A DNA stretch of 44,364 nt from positions 1 through 44,364 of the forward strand of contig JAJDZZ010000030.1 in the NCBI GenBank assembly GCA_022824405.1. The letters are read 5' to 3'. Position 1 is the stretch's first letter. Each line of letters starts with the position of its first letter. The DNA is from Opitutales bacterium (GTDB lineage Bacteria; Verrucomicrobiota; Verrucomicrobiia; Opitutales; UBA2995). The notes beneath the pieces are model-generated. The model did not search any database. It worked only from the letters and a program-made list of their open reading frames with translations, and was not told the DNA's origin. A program made the translations under genes and the position numbers. Of this stretch, positions 8,067-18,257 are shown piece after piece.

Positions 8067-10925
8067 TTATTTTTTGAAATCGATTTGGACCGAGGTCAGC
8101 ACGGGCGAGGTCGCCCCATTGCCGGTATCCAAGACCGCCTTGTATTGCATCCAGGGTCCCAGATTGGGATGGATCAGAGCCTCGCCGGATGAGAGGTAAT
8201 AGGAATTCGGACCGTCACCGCCTTGCCAGGTGGCTTCCTCAAGCGCCTCCCGCGTTTGGCCGGAACGCACTTGAAATCGGATTGCCGTATTACCTGGCGT
8301 TTCAGCTTCCCAACTCAGCCGGGCCCACCGGGCTCCCTTCGCATCATAGGCCGAGGAGAGGTATTCCCATTGAGTACTGCGATTCGCGATATCCCCCAAA
8401 TCCAACCCCATGTCGTAGTGGACCCCTACCGTCGGAATGCGGTGGAATTTTGAAGCGTCGAAGCCGTTGGCGCTGCCCCAATACAAACGGGAATCCGTCC
8501 TGTGGTCAGCATACTGCCCAATGGCCTCGGAATCTCCATCCGTACGATGGCAGAAAAAGAAAACGTCCTTATGACCGTCGAAATTGAAATCGCTGACCAA
8601 GCTTCCTGTCGCGCCGTCAGTATGCAGTAAAATGCGGCGATCGAGACTGAAGCCTTCTTTCCCGCCGAGCAGAATGCTGGAGTCGAGGCTACGGCGGCCT
8701 CCGATCTTATAAATGGGGCAAACCAAATCCAACCAACCATCGGAATTCACATCCGCTACCGTCATGGTCTTGGCGCCTATATCAATTTCCACGCTGCTTT
8801 CGGCCGCGTAAGCATTCTCGGCGTCTCCGTAGTAAATCCGAATATTCGCTCCCTTTGCTCCAGCGAATACGATATCCAAATACCCATCCTTATTCAGATC
8901 GGCCACTTCGGTCTGATGATTATCGACACCTACTGTTCCCCGAATAAGCTGCCGACGCTCGTTTCCATAGGACCTGGTACCATCTCCCCAGAAAATAGAG
9001 GCGCCTTCGCCTGCGAATACCAAGTCGAGAAAACCATCGCCATTCAGGTCGGCAATCGAGGGGGAGCGGCACTTCCAAATCGGTAATTCCGTCCGTTGCG
9101 CCACCACATAACCATCCTTTGCGCCCCAATAAATATAGGAGCCCAGGGATTGCATTTCGCCGTCCTCGTTCGGCGCCGCATCGGCATTGGCATAGGCCTT
9201 GTTATTTGCCACAATCATGTCCGGATACCCGTCCCGGTCCAAATCGGCAATCTCGACGCCCACTCCCGCGTGTGCCGGAACACCGGATACGCGCCACGGA
9301 TCGAACTCGTTGTTCCGGTTCCAGAAAATCATTGCTTCGTTTTCCCAGCGAGTCACCTCGCCCTGATTAAGGAGGATAACATCCGTCTGCCCATCGTCGT
9401 CTATATCCGCCATCGCTTGTTCGTAGGCTTCTCGCGATGGAAGCGAAATTCGCTCTTCAACCGAATACTCGCCCGTCTTATTACCGAGATAAAGATAACT
9501 GGGATCATGGTCTCCGCGGGAACGCCCCATCATTGAGGTCATGAGAATATCCAAATGACCATCCCCATTGAAGTCCGCGATCGCATTGCCCTGGGCGCCG
9601 TGTTCAAAAAGTGGGGACCGGCGCGTCGTTTCAAACCCGTCGGGACCGTTCCAATAGATAAACGAAGGCACCTCGTAGGAATAATGCTCCTGAAAATTGC
9701 ATACGAGAAGATCGATCCATCCATCCTCATTTAAATCGGCGGCGTTTGCTCCCCACGCTCCAATCGTCTGAAACTCCTGTCGGCGAGTTGTATCGAATCC
9801 AGCCGCTCCTCCAAAGTAGAGATACGAGGTGGTCAATCGCGTTCCGAATCGCTCCATGCCTGCCTCGGCAAACATGTGATTGGTAAAAAACACATCTGGA
9901 GCGCCATCCCGGTTAAAATCTTCCACCACGACATCCTTCGCGTAGTGGGTTGGGAATGACACGCGATTATCCGGATCGAATCGTCCATCGCTATTTAAAA
10001 ATGCGGTAGAAGAGGGACCGCCTTCGTTGGCGAACAAGACATCGATCGCTCCGTCTGCGTCGACATCCGCAAAACGCGTGGCATGGGCTTTCCTGGTTGG
10101 TAAACCGATACGGTTTTTTTCATCGTATCCACCGGCGCTACCGAGGTAGATAAAAGAATCGTCACCCAGCCCATTTGAAAACGCCAGGTCCAGCCAGCCG
10201 TCACCATTGATATCGGCCGCATCGACATCCGTTGCCCCCTGCGTTTCGAGTGGCGTAAAATCCGTCGGGGAAAATTCCCCATTCCGATTCCAATAGATAC
10301 GCGATCCCGGAACCGGCCCGGCTCCGCGATACTCCCAAAAACCGGCTGACATTGCGAATACCACTTCCGGATACCCATCCCGGTTCAAATCGGCAATGAT
10401 TACGCCTTGAGCATTTTGCGATGGAAGCATTGTTTTGCCGCCAAAGGGAGGAGCCGACCAGTCAGACTTAGGTAAATTCTCATCCGCGCCCCAATAAATC
10501 GCGGAATCCATGCTTGTCCAAGTCCCATTGGAATAGTTGGCGACAGCCAAGTCCATCTTGCCGTCCCGATTGAGATCTCCGGGCGCCACCCACATCGGCC
10601 CGTTTGCCGGAACGTAACTGTGACGCCTGATACTGAAATCTTTCCCATTTCCCCAATAGATGGACATGTCGAGCATCTCTAGAAGCGGATGGGAATTCGG
10701 ACAGAGCAAATCTATGTAACCATCTCCATTGTAGTCGAAGCGATTCACTACCTGCACTCGACCGCCTGCGGAGACATACGCGTTGGCCCCGGCATCCGAG
10801 AATGTCCCGTCGGCAAAGGCTTCGTACCCAGCCTCATGCCATGAGGGCGCCGCGTTGACTGAACTTGCCGCCACCGCGGCAAAGTGTAGGAAAATCAAAA
10901 AATGGAAATGACTATCGGATTTCAT
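8067..10925 (-). CDS. Large secreted FG-GAP/VCBS repeat protein
   Basis: 952 aa from ATG at 10925; the frame opens six codons earlier at a TTG. The signal peptide is MKSDSHFHFLIFLHFAAVAASSVNA. About 13-14 tandem repeats follow, each with a calcium-binding loop such as DLNRDGYPE, DFNGDGHLD, DINGDGWLD or DLDRDGYPD, usually followed by SYIYWG or SxLYLG. This makes integrin-like beta-propellers. The last ~120 residues, from WEYLSSAYDAKGARWARLSW, form a separate beta-sandwich-like domain also present in the 15223-18093 protein. These proteins probably act outside the cell in binding glycans or surfaces. No enzyme motif was seen. It is divergently oriented from the sialidase-like gene. Confidence 0.9.
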   Translation of the reverse strand: MKSDSHFHFLIFLHFAAVAASSVNAAPSWHEAGYEAFADGTFSDAGANAYVSAGGRVQVVNRFDYNGDGYIDLLCPNSHPLLEMLDMSIYWGNGKDFSIRRHSYVPANGPMWVAPGDLNRDGKMDLAVANYSNGTWTSMDSAIYWGADENLPKSDWSAPPFGGKTMLPSQNAQGVIIADLNRDGYPEVVFAMSAGFWEYRGAGPVPGSRIYWNRNGEFSPTDFTPLETQGATDVDAADINGDGWLDLAFSNGLGDDSFIYLGSAGGYDEKNRIGLPTRKAHATRFADVDADGAIDVLFANEGGPSSTAFLNSDGRFDPDNRVSFPTHYAKDVVVEDFNRDGAPDVFFTNHMFAEAGMERFGTRLTTSYLYFGGAAGFDTTRRQEFQTIGAWGANAADLNEDGWIDLLVCNFQEHYSYEVPSFIYWNGPDGFETTRRSPLFEHGAQGNAIADFNGDGHLDILMTSMMGRSRGDHDPSYLYLGNKTGEYSVEERISLPSREAYEQAMADIDDDGQTDVILLNQGEVTRWENEAMIFWNRNNEFDPWRVSGVPAHAGVGVEIADLDRDGYPDMIVANNKAYANADAAPNEDGEMQSLGSYIYWGAKDGYVVAQRTELPIWKCRSPSIADLNGDGFLDLVFAGEGASIFWGDGTRSYGNERRQLIRGTVGVDNHQTEVADLNKDGYLDIVFAGAKGANIRIYYGDAENAYAAESSVEIDIGAKTMTVADVNSDGWLDLVCPIYKIGGRRSLDSSILLGGKEGFSLDRRILLHTDGATGSLVSDFNFDGHKDVFFFCHRTDGDSEAIGQYADHRTDSRLYWGSANGFDASKFHRIPTVGVHYDMGLDLGDIANRSTQWEYLSSAYDAKGARWARLSWEAETPGNTAIRFQVRSGQTREALEEATWQGGDGPNSYYLSSGEALIHPNLGPWMQYKAVLDTGNGATSPVLTSVQIDFKK

Positions 10926-11080
10926 ATTATTCTGTTCGATCAAATCTGACAGTAAATGCTACACTCATGCTACTCATATGTTGTTTTACATGTGAAGAAT
11001 GCCCCGGTTTTTGCAGTCCAGCGAAATCACGGCACGCGTATCGAATTATTGCAGCTCATCCGTTCCCCTCTGCTTTAAAC

Positions 11081-12247
11081 ATGAAAAGTCTTCTTTCCAC
11101 AATCCTATTTATCATCGGTGGCGCCGCTATTCCAGGGACTCTAAAAGCAATTACCATCGAAACCGAGGAAATCGCAGTCGTTCGCGGCGAAACGGTTTTG
11201 GTCCCTGGAGCCGTTAGCTCGATCGCATTCAAATTTTCGGATGGACGCATCGTAGTCGGGAAAGACGATCCCTCCAGTTGGTCCACCGACGGTGGCAGAA
11301 CCTGGAAGCGGGGCCCGGCTGGACCCAGCCAAAAGGTCGCGATAGATCTTGGCGGCGGCGAAATATTGTCAGTAAACCGCGATACCCATCGCCTCGACAC
11401 CGGTTTGCACGAAGGGCAATTGAACCGCTCTTTCGACAACTGGAAGACTTATAAACGGGAAACCCCGGTCCTCAATATTCCGCTCGCGGCCTCCACCGTC
11501 CTCGGCGGCGGAAAGATTGTCGACGGCTTTCTGTTCCATCACGGAATTGTTCTTCTCCGGGACGGGCGCCTTCTCGCTTCCATGTACGGAAACTACCGCG
11601 GCGACACCATTCTATGCGATGGTTATCCAGCCGAGCTCGGCCAGCTCAAGTACCGCACCATCGTCGTTTCCTCCAACGACCGCGGACGCACTTGGGGCAA
11701 CCCGGTGATGGTGGCCTATGATCGGATGCTGGGCCGAGGCATTCCCAGCGACCACCCGCGAGCGGAGCTAGGCTACGAGTCCGAAGCCACTCGTCCCACC
11801 CGTGTCGTTCCCGCCATCACGCAGGAGGGCTTTCGAGAGGCCGATTTGCTTATCGCTCCCAACGGGAATCTCCTCTGCATGATGCGCTCCGGCGGGCGCA
11901 ATGGAAGGGCAGCCGTCCTTTTCCCCACCCCTCTCTATTGCTCCCGATCCGAAGACATGGGACGAAGTTGGTCCCCACCCGCTCAAGTCGCCGATCGAGG
12001 GGTCGGTCCGGACATGATCCTATTGGGAAACGGAGTCATCGTATGCGCATACAGCCGTCCTGGAAATTGGCTGATCTACTCCATAGACAATGGACTCACC
12101 TGGCAGGGGTCGCACCAGTTCGCACCATACAATGCCTACAGTTACCTTGTCGAATCGGGACAGGATTCATTTCAAGTGTTTTACGAAGCCTCCAAAGATA
12201 AGGAAACCGAGGTCTATGGTACCTTCTTCACCGTAAGTAAAAAATGA
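11081..12247 (+). CDS. Secreted BNR-repeat sialidase-fold protein
   Basis: 388 aa from ATG at 11081; the frame opens earlier at 10865, but that part is antisense to the FG-GAP gene and MKSLLSTILFIIGGAAIPGTLKA is an obvious signal peptide. BNR/Asp-box motifs are visible: SSWSTDGGRTWKRG, VSSNDRGRTWGNP, SRSEDMGRSWSPP and YSIDNGLTWQGS, as in six-bladed sialidase-like propellers. Arginines that could bind a carboxylate occur in MMRSGGRNGR and CSRSEDMGR, but a full sialidase triad plus Tyr/Glu pair is not certain. A role as an exo-glycosidase on an acidic glycan is inferred from the fold. It shares a divergent intergenic region of about 155 bases (10926-11080) with the FG-GAP gene, probably holding both promoters. 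Confidence 0.85.
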   Translation: MKSLLSTILFIIGGAAIPGTLKAITIETEEIAVVRGETVLVPGAVSSIAFKFSDGRIVVGKDDPSSWSTDGGRTWKRGPAGPSQKVAIDLGGGEILSVNRDTHRLDTGLHEGQLNRSFDNWKTYKRETPVLNIPLAASTVLGGGKIVDGFLFHHGIVLLRDGRLLASMYGNYRGDTILCDGYPAELGQLKYRTIVVSSNDRGRTWGNPVMVAYDRMLGRGIPSDHPRAELGYESEATRPTRVVPAITQEGFREADLLIAPNGNLLCMMRSGGRNGRAAVLFPTPLYCSRSEDMGRSWSPPAQVADRGVGPDMILLGNGVIVCAYSRPGNWLIYSIDNGLTWQGSHQFAPYNAYSYLVESGQDSFQVFYEASKDKETEVYGTFFTVSKK

Positions 12248-12346
12248 CGACGACCATAACCTCCCACAACTTCCATTAAAGCCCACGCCCACTAAAAAGA
12301 ACCCTCGTGGTCTTCGGGCAAGTGCCACTCGTTGGCAGAAATCAGT

Positions 12347-13591
12347 CTATTCGAAAAAACCTCGGTCGTCGGCCAAGTGGGCTTTGCAAACATCTTCGTT
12401 CAATTCAACCCCGATACCAGGCTTGTTGGGCACCATCATGTAGCCGTCCTCAAAGAGCGGCCCATCGTGAAGGATGAGGTCGGCCCAATGTGCTTTTTCC
12501 CCTTCCGCAGTATCCACTTCGAGCGCCACAAAGGATTTGATAGCCGCACAGGCATGGGCCGAGCCCATGGTGCCTACCGGGGTCGCCCCATTGTGGCACA
12601 CCATGGGAATCGAATACAGGTCCGCCCAATCGGCGATTTTCTTCATTTCGAGCAACCCGCCTGACTTCTGCGCATCGACATGCACCATATCGCAGGCTCG
12701 TTTTTCGATTAACTCGCGGAAGCCTTGGCGATGGTAGAGATTCTCGCCGGTAAGGATGGGAACAACGCTCTCTTCCTTGATACGCAGGTGACCCTCGATG
12801 TCTTCCGGCTGTACGGGATCCTCCAGGAACCAAATATCCAAATCGCGAACCGCATGGGTGAAACGCAGCACATCCACCGCCTGATACTTCCAATGCAAAT
12901 CCATTCCCACCAACGTATCCTGCTTCAAGGCGCTACGTGTCTCCTCCATTATCTTCACCCAAAAACGAAGGGTCTCCGGATTAATCGTGCCGGAAACCGG
13001 ACTATCGCCTTTGGGCAGGCTATGCTTGGTCGCCTTGAATCCACGCGCTTCAGACTCCACTGCCATGGCGGCCCAGGCTTTGGGATCGTCCCGGTGCTCC
13101 CTCGGTGAATCCGCATCGTTATAGAGCATCACTTTATTGCGATAGGCGCCGCCCATGAGGATATAAACCGGCGCCCCGAGCAATTTTCCCACGAGGTCGT
13201 ACAAGGCCGATTCAATTCCTCCGATGGCTCCGGCAAGCGAACCGGTACGCGAGCCGCGGGACCAAAAACTCTCCGTCAATCGCCAGATCAAGGCCTCCAC
13301 ATTCAGCGGATCCCGGCCGATCAGCTTCTGACTGATCTCCGCAATGTCGTCCGCCACTTCCGCCTTGGGATACGCTTCTCCGATTCCGTAGACTCCGGAG
13401 TCGGTCATGATCTTCACCAAGTGGGTCTTGTACTTTATATCGATCGCAGCTGTTTTAATCGAAGTGATTTTGCATGAACCCGGAAGTGGGGAAGCGCCGC
13501 CTTGCATAGCGCTGGCGGCTTGCAATGGCTGACTTATTGCAGCAGCTGCAAACATGCCGGATCCTCTGAGAAAATTTCTGCGATCGATCAT
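12347..13591 (-). CDS. Enolase-superfamily (mandelate racemase/MLE type) dehydratase with Tat signal
   Basis: 414 aa from ATG at 13591. The N-terminus MIDRRNFLRGSGMFAAAAIS is a twin-arginine signal, so export of a folded enzyme is predicted. The barrel carries the KxK motif KATK (Lys186 and Lys189), metal ligands Asp231 (GMDLHW), Glu257 (FLEDP) and Glu283 (TGENL), and an Asp306/His333 pair (HVDAQKSGG, VCHNG). This is the mandelate racemase subgroup, whose members often dehydrate sugar acids. The substrate is unknown. It follows the PhoD-like gene by 19 bases on the same strand, suggesting one operon. An exported member is less usual, since most work in the cytoplasm. Confidence 0.87.
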   Translation of the reverse strand: MIDRRNFLRGSGMFAAAAISQPLQAASAMQGGASPLPGSCKITSIKTAAIDIKYKTHLVKIMTDSGVYGIGEAYPKAEVADDIAEISQKLIGRDPLNVEALIWRLTESFWSRGSRTGSLAGAIGGIESALYDLVGKLLGAPVYILMGGAYRNKVMLYNDADSPREHRDDPKAWAAMAVESEARGFKATKHSLPKGDSPVSGTINPETLRFWVKIMEETRSALKQDTLVGMDLHWKYQAVDVLRFTHAVRDLDIWFLEDPVQPEDIEGHLRIKEESVVPILTGENLYHRQGFRELIEKRACDMVHVDAQKSGGLLEMKKIADWADLYSIPMVCHNGATPVGTMGSAHACAAIKSFVALEVDTAEGEKAHWADLILHDGPLFEDGYMMVPNKPGIGVELNEDVCKAHLADDRGFFE

Positions 13592-13610
13592 TTTCCTGTC
13601 AGGTTTGATA

Positions 13611-15149
13611 TTATGGTTTGGCCACGTCTCGGAACTCATGCACAATATTTCCATCCACATCATGGATGCGAATGGCGAGGATCGGCGCGCCATCTTCGAA
13701 GACTACGCGTTGCGGGTTTGCCAGGACTTTTTTCGAGCCCTTGCGAAAACTCACCGTGATGAAGCCGCCGCCAGGTCGATAGAATGAATGGTAGTTGAAA
13801 TCGTATCCGGGACCATTGAGCACCATCTTGTCGGAGGCAGGACCGCAGGCGAATTCCTGCAAACCGGTCTTGGGGTCAGTCGAAGCATATTGCCAGTGAC
13901 GGTCGCCCGCGATGACGTAGAGGTTGTCGATTCCGTTTTGGTAGATCCATTGACGGAATTCGTCACCTTCGCGTTTGAAAGCTTGATTTGCATGATTGTC
14001 CGATTGGTCCCTGTTGTCCGGCCCGACGAGCGCCGTTGGGCTTACGATGATTTTAAATGCCGCATCGCTCTCCAATAGCGTGCGCTTAAGCCAGGCTTTC
14101 TGCTCTTTCCCCCATATGGTCTTCTCCGGTCCGTCCGGGATCGTATCCGGAGTCCGGAAGTCGCGATTTTCAGTTAACCAGATCTGAACGCCTTTTCCCC
14201 AGCGAACGGTCCGATAGAGTTTCTCGCCCACGGGTGTCTGCTCGCGAAAGAGCTTCGCACCCTCTTCGTAGGTCAATGGCTCGATCCAGGGAGCTTCAAG
14301 TCCCGGATAGGAATCATCGAAAAATGCATCGTGGTCGTCCTTTTGCCAGTAGCTGGGCACCTGCCGTAGAAACGATTGCAACAATGGAAGGGAATACATG
14401 CGCTGCCAGTGCAATCGGCATAGATCGAACGTACTTCCCCGAGGATTGTCACGATCGTAGTAGACGTTATCCCCGGTGCGTACCATGAAGTCCGGGTAGC
14501 CTTGGAAAACCGGGCTCAGATTCGGAATCGATTTGTAAATGCGGTAGCCTTCGCGCTCGTCGCGTTGATGATAGAGCTGGCAGGTTATGACTGAAAACCA
14601 AACTTCTTCCCACTCATCGGGATCCGGAGCCGTGCTAAAGGTGCCCACCGCACTCTGTGTTATATCACCTGAATTGCTTAAACGGCCCTCCTGGACATAA
14701 TAATAGCGCGTGGCTGAATCCAAATTTTCAATCGCGAACTTGTGCGAATAATCTGTCGATCCATCAACCGATACCCATGGCGTGCGCCATGCATCCTTCC
14801 CGAATTCCGGCGTCAACGACCAGGCGAATCGAATCTGCCCTTCGACTCCGGGAACGGCTCCCTCCCAGTCAGTAGCAGGAATATCAGGCGACTCGGAGAT
14901 GACGCGGGTCGGACTCATCAAAGGCATGGGAACCACGCCATCCCAACGACGGTCGGCTTCCAGGGTCAATCGAGTCCAGGCAATGGCGGACGATTGTGAC
15001 ACCTCACCGATCATTGCGCCCGAAGCAAAATGGGGTCCCGGATCCGCGTCCGCCGATGTCAGAGAATAAGCCGTTAAGGAGCCGATGACAACCAGTATTG
15101 CCGCCATTGCCTCGATTGAATTTTTGAAGGGTTTGTTTTCCGGACGCAT
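13611..15149 (-). CDS. PhoD-like metallophosphatase, exported
   Basis: 512 aa from ATG at 15149 (start at 15188 adds 13 unlikely residues). A hydrophobic N-terminal segment AAILVVIGSLTAYSL is a signal peptide or anchor. The N-terminal fibronectin-like domain contains HFASGAMIGEVSQSSAIAWTRL, usual for PhoD proteins. Metal-binding motifs include FMVRTGDNVYYD, WQKDDHDAFFDD and YVIAGDRHWQY. Family members are Ca/Fe-dependent phosphodiesterases or phosphatases of the periplasm; in glycan loci of this phylum they may remove phosphate or other esters. It is first in a two-gene unit with the enolase-superfamily gene and diverges from the second FG-GAP gene. Confidence 0.87.
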   Translation of the reverse strand: MRPENKPFKNSIEAMAAILVVIGSLTAYSLTSADADPGPHFASGAMIGEVSQSSAIAWTRLTLEADRRWDGVVPMPLMSPTRVISESPDIPATDWEGAVPGVEGQIRFAWSLTPEFGKDAWRTPWVSVDGSTDYSHKFAIENLDSATRYYYVQEGRLSNSGDITQSAVGTFSTAPDPDEWEEVWFSVITCQLYHQRDEREGYRIYKSIPNLSPVFQGYPDFMVRTGDNVYYDRDNPRGSTFDLCRLHWQRMYSLPLLQSFLRQVPSYWQKDDHDAFFDDSYPGLEAPWIEPLTYEEGAKLFREQTPVGEKLYRTVRWGKGVQIWLTENRDFRTPDTIPDGPEKTIWGKEQKAWLKRTLLESDAAFKIIVSPTALVGPDNRDQSDNHANQAFKREGDEFRQWIYQNGIDNLYVIAGDRHWQYASTDPKTGLQEFACGPASDKMVLNGPGYDFNYHSFYRPGGGFITVSFRKGSKKVLANPQRVVFEDGAPILAIRIHDVDGNIVHEFRDVAKP

Positions 15150-15222
15150 TGAGTTAAAACAAGTCGATCCAGCGTTGCCTGGATCCATGATATGCCCAAT
15201 AATAGTTACTTTTCAGCCACCA

Positions 15223-18093
15223 ATGAATAGTTTCACTTCGCGGCCCTTTCAACACCTTTATCCGGGTTTCATCCGTCAATTGGGATTGGCCCGGCTTTTG
15301 GTTATCCTATTGAATATCACGCTCGGACTTCAAATCACAGCGATTCAGTCCATGGCAAGGTCCACCTGGACAGAAAGTTCATTCGAGGACTTCAATGATG
15401 GCACCTTTCCGGACGCCCGAAGCAATCTCTACGTTTCCGCCAAGGGCCGCCTGCAAATAATAAGCCGGTGGGATCTGAATCACGACGGTTTTGTCGATTT
15501 GGTTGTCCCCTCGGGGCACACTCATACCGAAAAAGAGAACACTTATATCTACCTTAATCACAAAGGAAACATCGATGCCCGTACCCGTATCGATCTTCCG
15601 GGGGGCGGATCTTCTGCCGGATTTATTGCCGATCTGAATCGGGATGGCCTGAATGATCTCGTAGTAGCCAATCGCTCCGACAGTCACGTATTCAGGGTAA
15701 GCTCCTGGGTCTACTGGGGTGGGCGAAGTGGGTTTTCCGGTCGGAACCGGGCCGAGCTTCCCGCTTTCTCAGCAAAGGACATCGTTTCCGGTGATTACAA
15801 TGGGGATGGCTGGCAAGACTTGGCCATCGCCTGCCAATGGAAGAATCACGATCCTTCGGCCATCACAAGTCAGGAGGTCAGCCTCATTTATTGGAACTCA
15901 CCCGAGGGGTTCGATCCCGAGCGTCGCCTTGAACTTCCCTTGGATGGCGAAAGCGGACTTTCCCTGCTTACGGCAGATCTCGACGGCGACGGACGGGACG
16001 ATCTCATGGTGCAAACGAGCGGGAAAATTCACCTTTTCAAATCGAGTGAAGCGGCCTTTGACACGGGTGTCGCAGCAACTCACCTGGCGCTTCCCGGAAG
16101 CGTTATGGTACTCGGCGATTTCAATGGCGATGGCAACGACGACCTGGCTACCGCCAATGGAGAGATCATCCAGGTAATCACTTCCAAAGGAGGCCGGTTC
16201 GATCCGGATCAATCGGAAACTTTGAATGTCTCTGCGCCGCGCGACCTTTGTGCGGCTGATGTGGACAATGACGGCGACGATGACCTGATCATTGCCAATT
16301 ACAGCACCCCGGGAGGAGCCACTTGGACGGATTCCCTGGTATTTATTTCGCATGATGGCGGTTTCGGAAAGGACGATCCCGTGCGCTTGCCTACCTTGGG
16401 AGCGACTTCGGTCAGCGCACGTGACCTGAACGACGACGGTTATCCCGAACTCGTGTTCAGCAACGCGAATGTCACCAATCAGAGGAGTCTTTTTTCCTAC
16501 GTATACTGGAATGAGAAAGGGACCTTTCGCTTTGGCAATCACACTCAATTGCCAACCGCCGGAACCCTTTCCAATGCTATCGGGGACGTGAACAACGACG
16601 GTGAACCGGATGTCGTTTTCTTCAATGATGAAGGCGGATTCCGCGATGGCGCTTCACAAACGGATATCTATTGGGGAGATGGCACGAAGAACTTTTCTCC
16701 GGATCGCTCCATATCTTTCCCCACGCATCAGATTTTCGGTATCGGTAACGCGGACCTCGATGACGATGGCTACGTGGACCTGCTCCTGACCCGCGAAAAC
16801 TTCATAAACGGCGTCGATCACGAGCAGACCGGCATCACCATAAAATGGGGCGGAGAAAAAGGCTTCAAAACCACGAGCGAAATCACCGTTGGATCCTCCT
16901 ATGGAGGCGTTCGCATCGCCGATATCAATAAGGACGGTTACCTCGATATTCTATCGGGAGGTATCGACATGGATCCGGCGGATCCCAGTCGTGTCGGATT
17001 CCCTATTCACTGGGGATCGGCCGATGGGTTCCTCAGGAAGAATCGCTCCGTAGTTCCAAGCACACGGGACAAGACGCGAGGGCCGTTATTGGCCGACCTC
17101 GATCAAGATGGCTGGCTCGACGTCGCGGCGCAAGAAGTGGACGGCACCATCACGATCTGGTCCGGCTCCGCTAAAGGCTATGGCTCCGATAGGCGCCAGG
17201 TCATCGATTTGGAACGGCCCGATCTGCTGATGTATATCCAGGCCGCGGACCTCAACCGCGATGGCTGGCTTGATCTTTTACTCCCGCAACGCGGGTCGCC
17301 TGATGGAACTGAAGGCACATCACTGATTTATTTCGGATCGCCAAAAGGATTCAGTAATGACCGTCGCGACCAGATACCTTCCTATGTCGGCTATCAGAAC
17401 AGCATCGCGGATCTCGATCGCGACGGATGGCTCGATATTGTCTTGATGGCCTACGGCGGCGAAGTGAGCGGGAATCGATCCTCGCTCATCTATTGGGGCG
17501 GCGAACTCGGGTTTATGGATCGTCCTCGATCGGAACTCCCCACTTACGGCTCGTCCGGTTCTCTGACCCTGGACTTCGACGGTGACGGATGGCTCGACAT
17601 CTTTATCACCAATCACAGGCAGTCAGGTTCGACTCTCGAACCCTTTCCTCACCGTCATAACACGGTATCCATGCTCTATTGGGGAGGTCCCCAGGGCTTT
17701 GCTCCGGAACGCCGTTTGGACATTCCCGCTCGTGGACCTTCCGGGCTCAACCTGCGCGATCCGGGAAATATATACGACCGCAGTCATTACGAATATTACC
17801 AGTCCAACGCCCAACGGATACCGCCCGGTGAAAAACCAGTCGCGATTGATTGGACCGCAGAAACCCCTTTCGATACCTCGGTCCGTTTCCAAATACGAGC
17901 GGCTGCCTCTGAGTCCAAGCTGGAAGATACTGCCTGGGTCGGTGGCGCCGGACCCGGATCCTGGTGGACCGCGCCTGGAATTATCGACCTGAAAAACGAC
18001 AAGGCTTCCTGGATTCAATACCGTGTTCGCCTCCAGTCCCCGAACAGCGCCGGATCTCCCATCGTAAGCCGCGTTGCCTTATATTTCGATTAA
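15223..18093 (+). CDS. Large secreted FG-GAP/VCBS repeat protein (paralogue of 8067-10925)
   Basis: 956 aa from ATG at 15223; an earlier in-frame ATG at 15085 overlaps the divergent phosphatase gene and is rejected. The signal segment is ARLLVILLNITLGLQITAI. The repeats carry calcium loops such as DLNRDGLND, DYNGDGWQD, DLDGDGRDD, DVDNDGDDD, DINKDGYLD and DLDRDGWLD, followed by SLIYWG or similar. The start of the mature protein (WTESSFEDFNDGTFPDA) and the C-terminal domain match the 952-aa protein in layout, so the two are paralogues in opposite orientation. A structural or glycan-binding function is inferred. Confidence 0.9.
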   Translation: MNSFTSRPFQHLYPGFIRQLGLARLLVILLNITLGLQITAIQSMARSTWTESSFEDFNDGTFPDARSNLYVSAKGRLQIISRWDLNHDGFVDLVVPSGHTHTEKENTYIYLNHKGNIDARTRIDLPGGGSSAGFIADLNRDGLNDLVVANRSDSHVFRVSSWVYWGGRSGFSGRNRAELPAFSAKDIVSGDYNGDGWQDLAIACQWKNHDPSAITSQEVSLIYWNSPEGFDPERRLELPLDGESGLSLLTADLDGDGRDDLMVQTSGKIHLFKSSEAAFDTGVAATHLALPGSVMVLGDFNGDGNDDLATANGEIIQVITSKGGRFDPDQSETLNVSAPRDLCAADVDNDGDDDLIIANYSTPGGATWTDSLVFISHDGGFGKDDPVRLPTLGATSVSARDLNDDGYPELVFSNANVTNQRSLFSYVYWNEKGTFRFGNHTQLPTAGTLSNAIGDVNNDGEPDVVFFNDEGGFRDGASQTDIYWGDGTKNFSPDRSISFPTHQIFGIGNADLDDDGYVDLLLTRENFINGVDHEQTGITIKWGGEKGFKTTSEITVGSSYGGVRIADINKDGYLDILSGGIDMDPADPSRVGFPIHWGSADGFLRKNRSVVPSTRDKTRGPLLADLDQDGWLDVAAQEVDGTITIWSGSAKGYGSDRRQVIDLERPDLLMYIQAADLNRDGWLDLLLPQRGSPDGTEGTSLIYFGSPKGFSNDRRDQIPSYVGYQNSIADLDRDGWLDIVLMAYGGEVSGNRSSLIYWGGELGFMDRPRSELPTYGSSGSLTLDFDGDGWLDIFITNHRQSGSTLEPFPHRHNTVSMLYWGGPQGFAPERRLDIPARGPSGLNLRDPGNIYDRSHYEYYQSNAQRIPPGEKPVAIDWTAETPFDTSVRFQIRAAASESKLEDTAWVGGAGPGSWWTAPGIIDLKNDKASWIQYRVRLQSPNSAGSPIVSRVALYFD

Positions 18094-18135
18094 TCGCCGA
18101 GGACCATGCAAGCGCTTCGGGATCATGCCTTGCAA

Positions 18136-18181
18136 TCTTGACGCAGCCTGCGGAGTCAACCGATTCAAGGCTTGACCCCTT
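18136..18181. repeat. 46-bp dispersed repeat (copy 1)
   Basis: The stretch from TCTTGACGCAGCCTGCGG to AAGGCTTGACCCCTT matches 21315-21360 with a single visible difference (GCCT versus GCTT). It contains an internal inverted repeat in which CTTGACGCAG... and CCTTGAATC-like segments can pair. Confidence 0.8.
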
Positions 18182-18230
18182 CCTCAGCGAGCTATCACCA
18201 AACCCAAAGGTTAATCCCTTCCTTCTCCTC

Positions 18231-18257
18231 AATTCCTAATTGGCGCCCTTGGGCGCC
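18231..18257. repeat. AATTCCT + GGCGCC hairpin repeat, adjoining the TonB receptor stop
   Basis: AATTCCTAATT is followed by GGCGCCCTTGGGCGCC at 18242-18257, a perfect hairpin. The stop codon of the TonB receptor is immediately next to it at 18258-18260. It might help end that transcript, but no T-tract follows on the minus strand. Confidence 0.75.
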
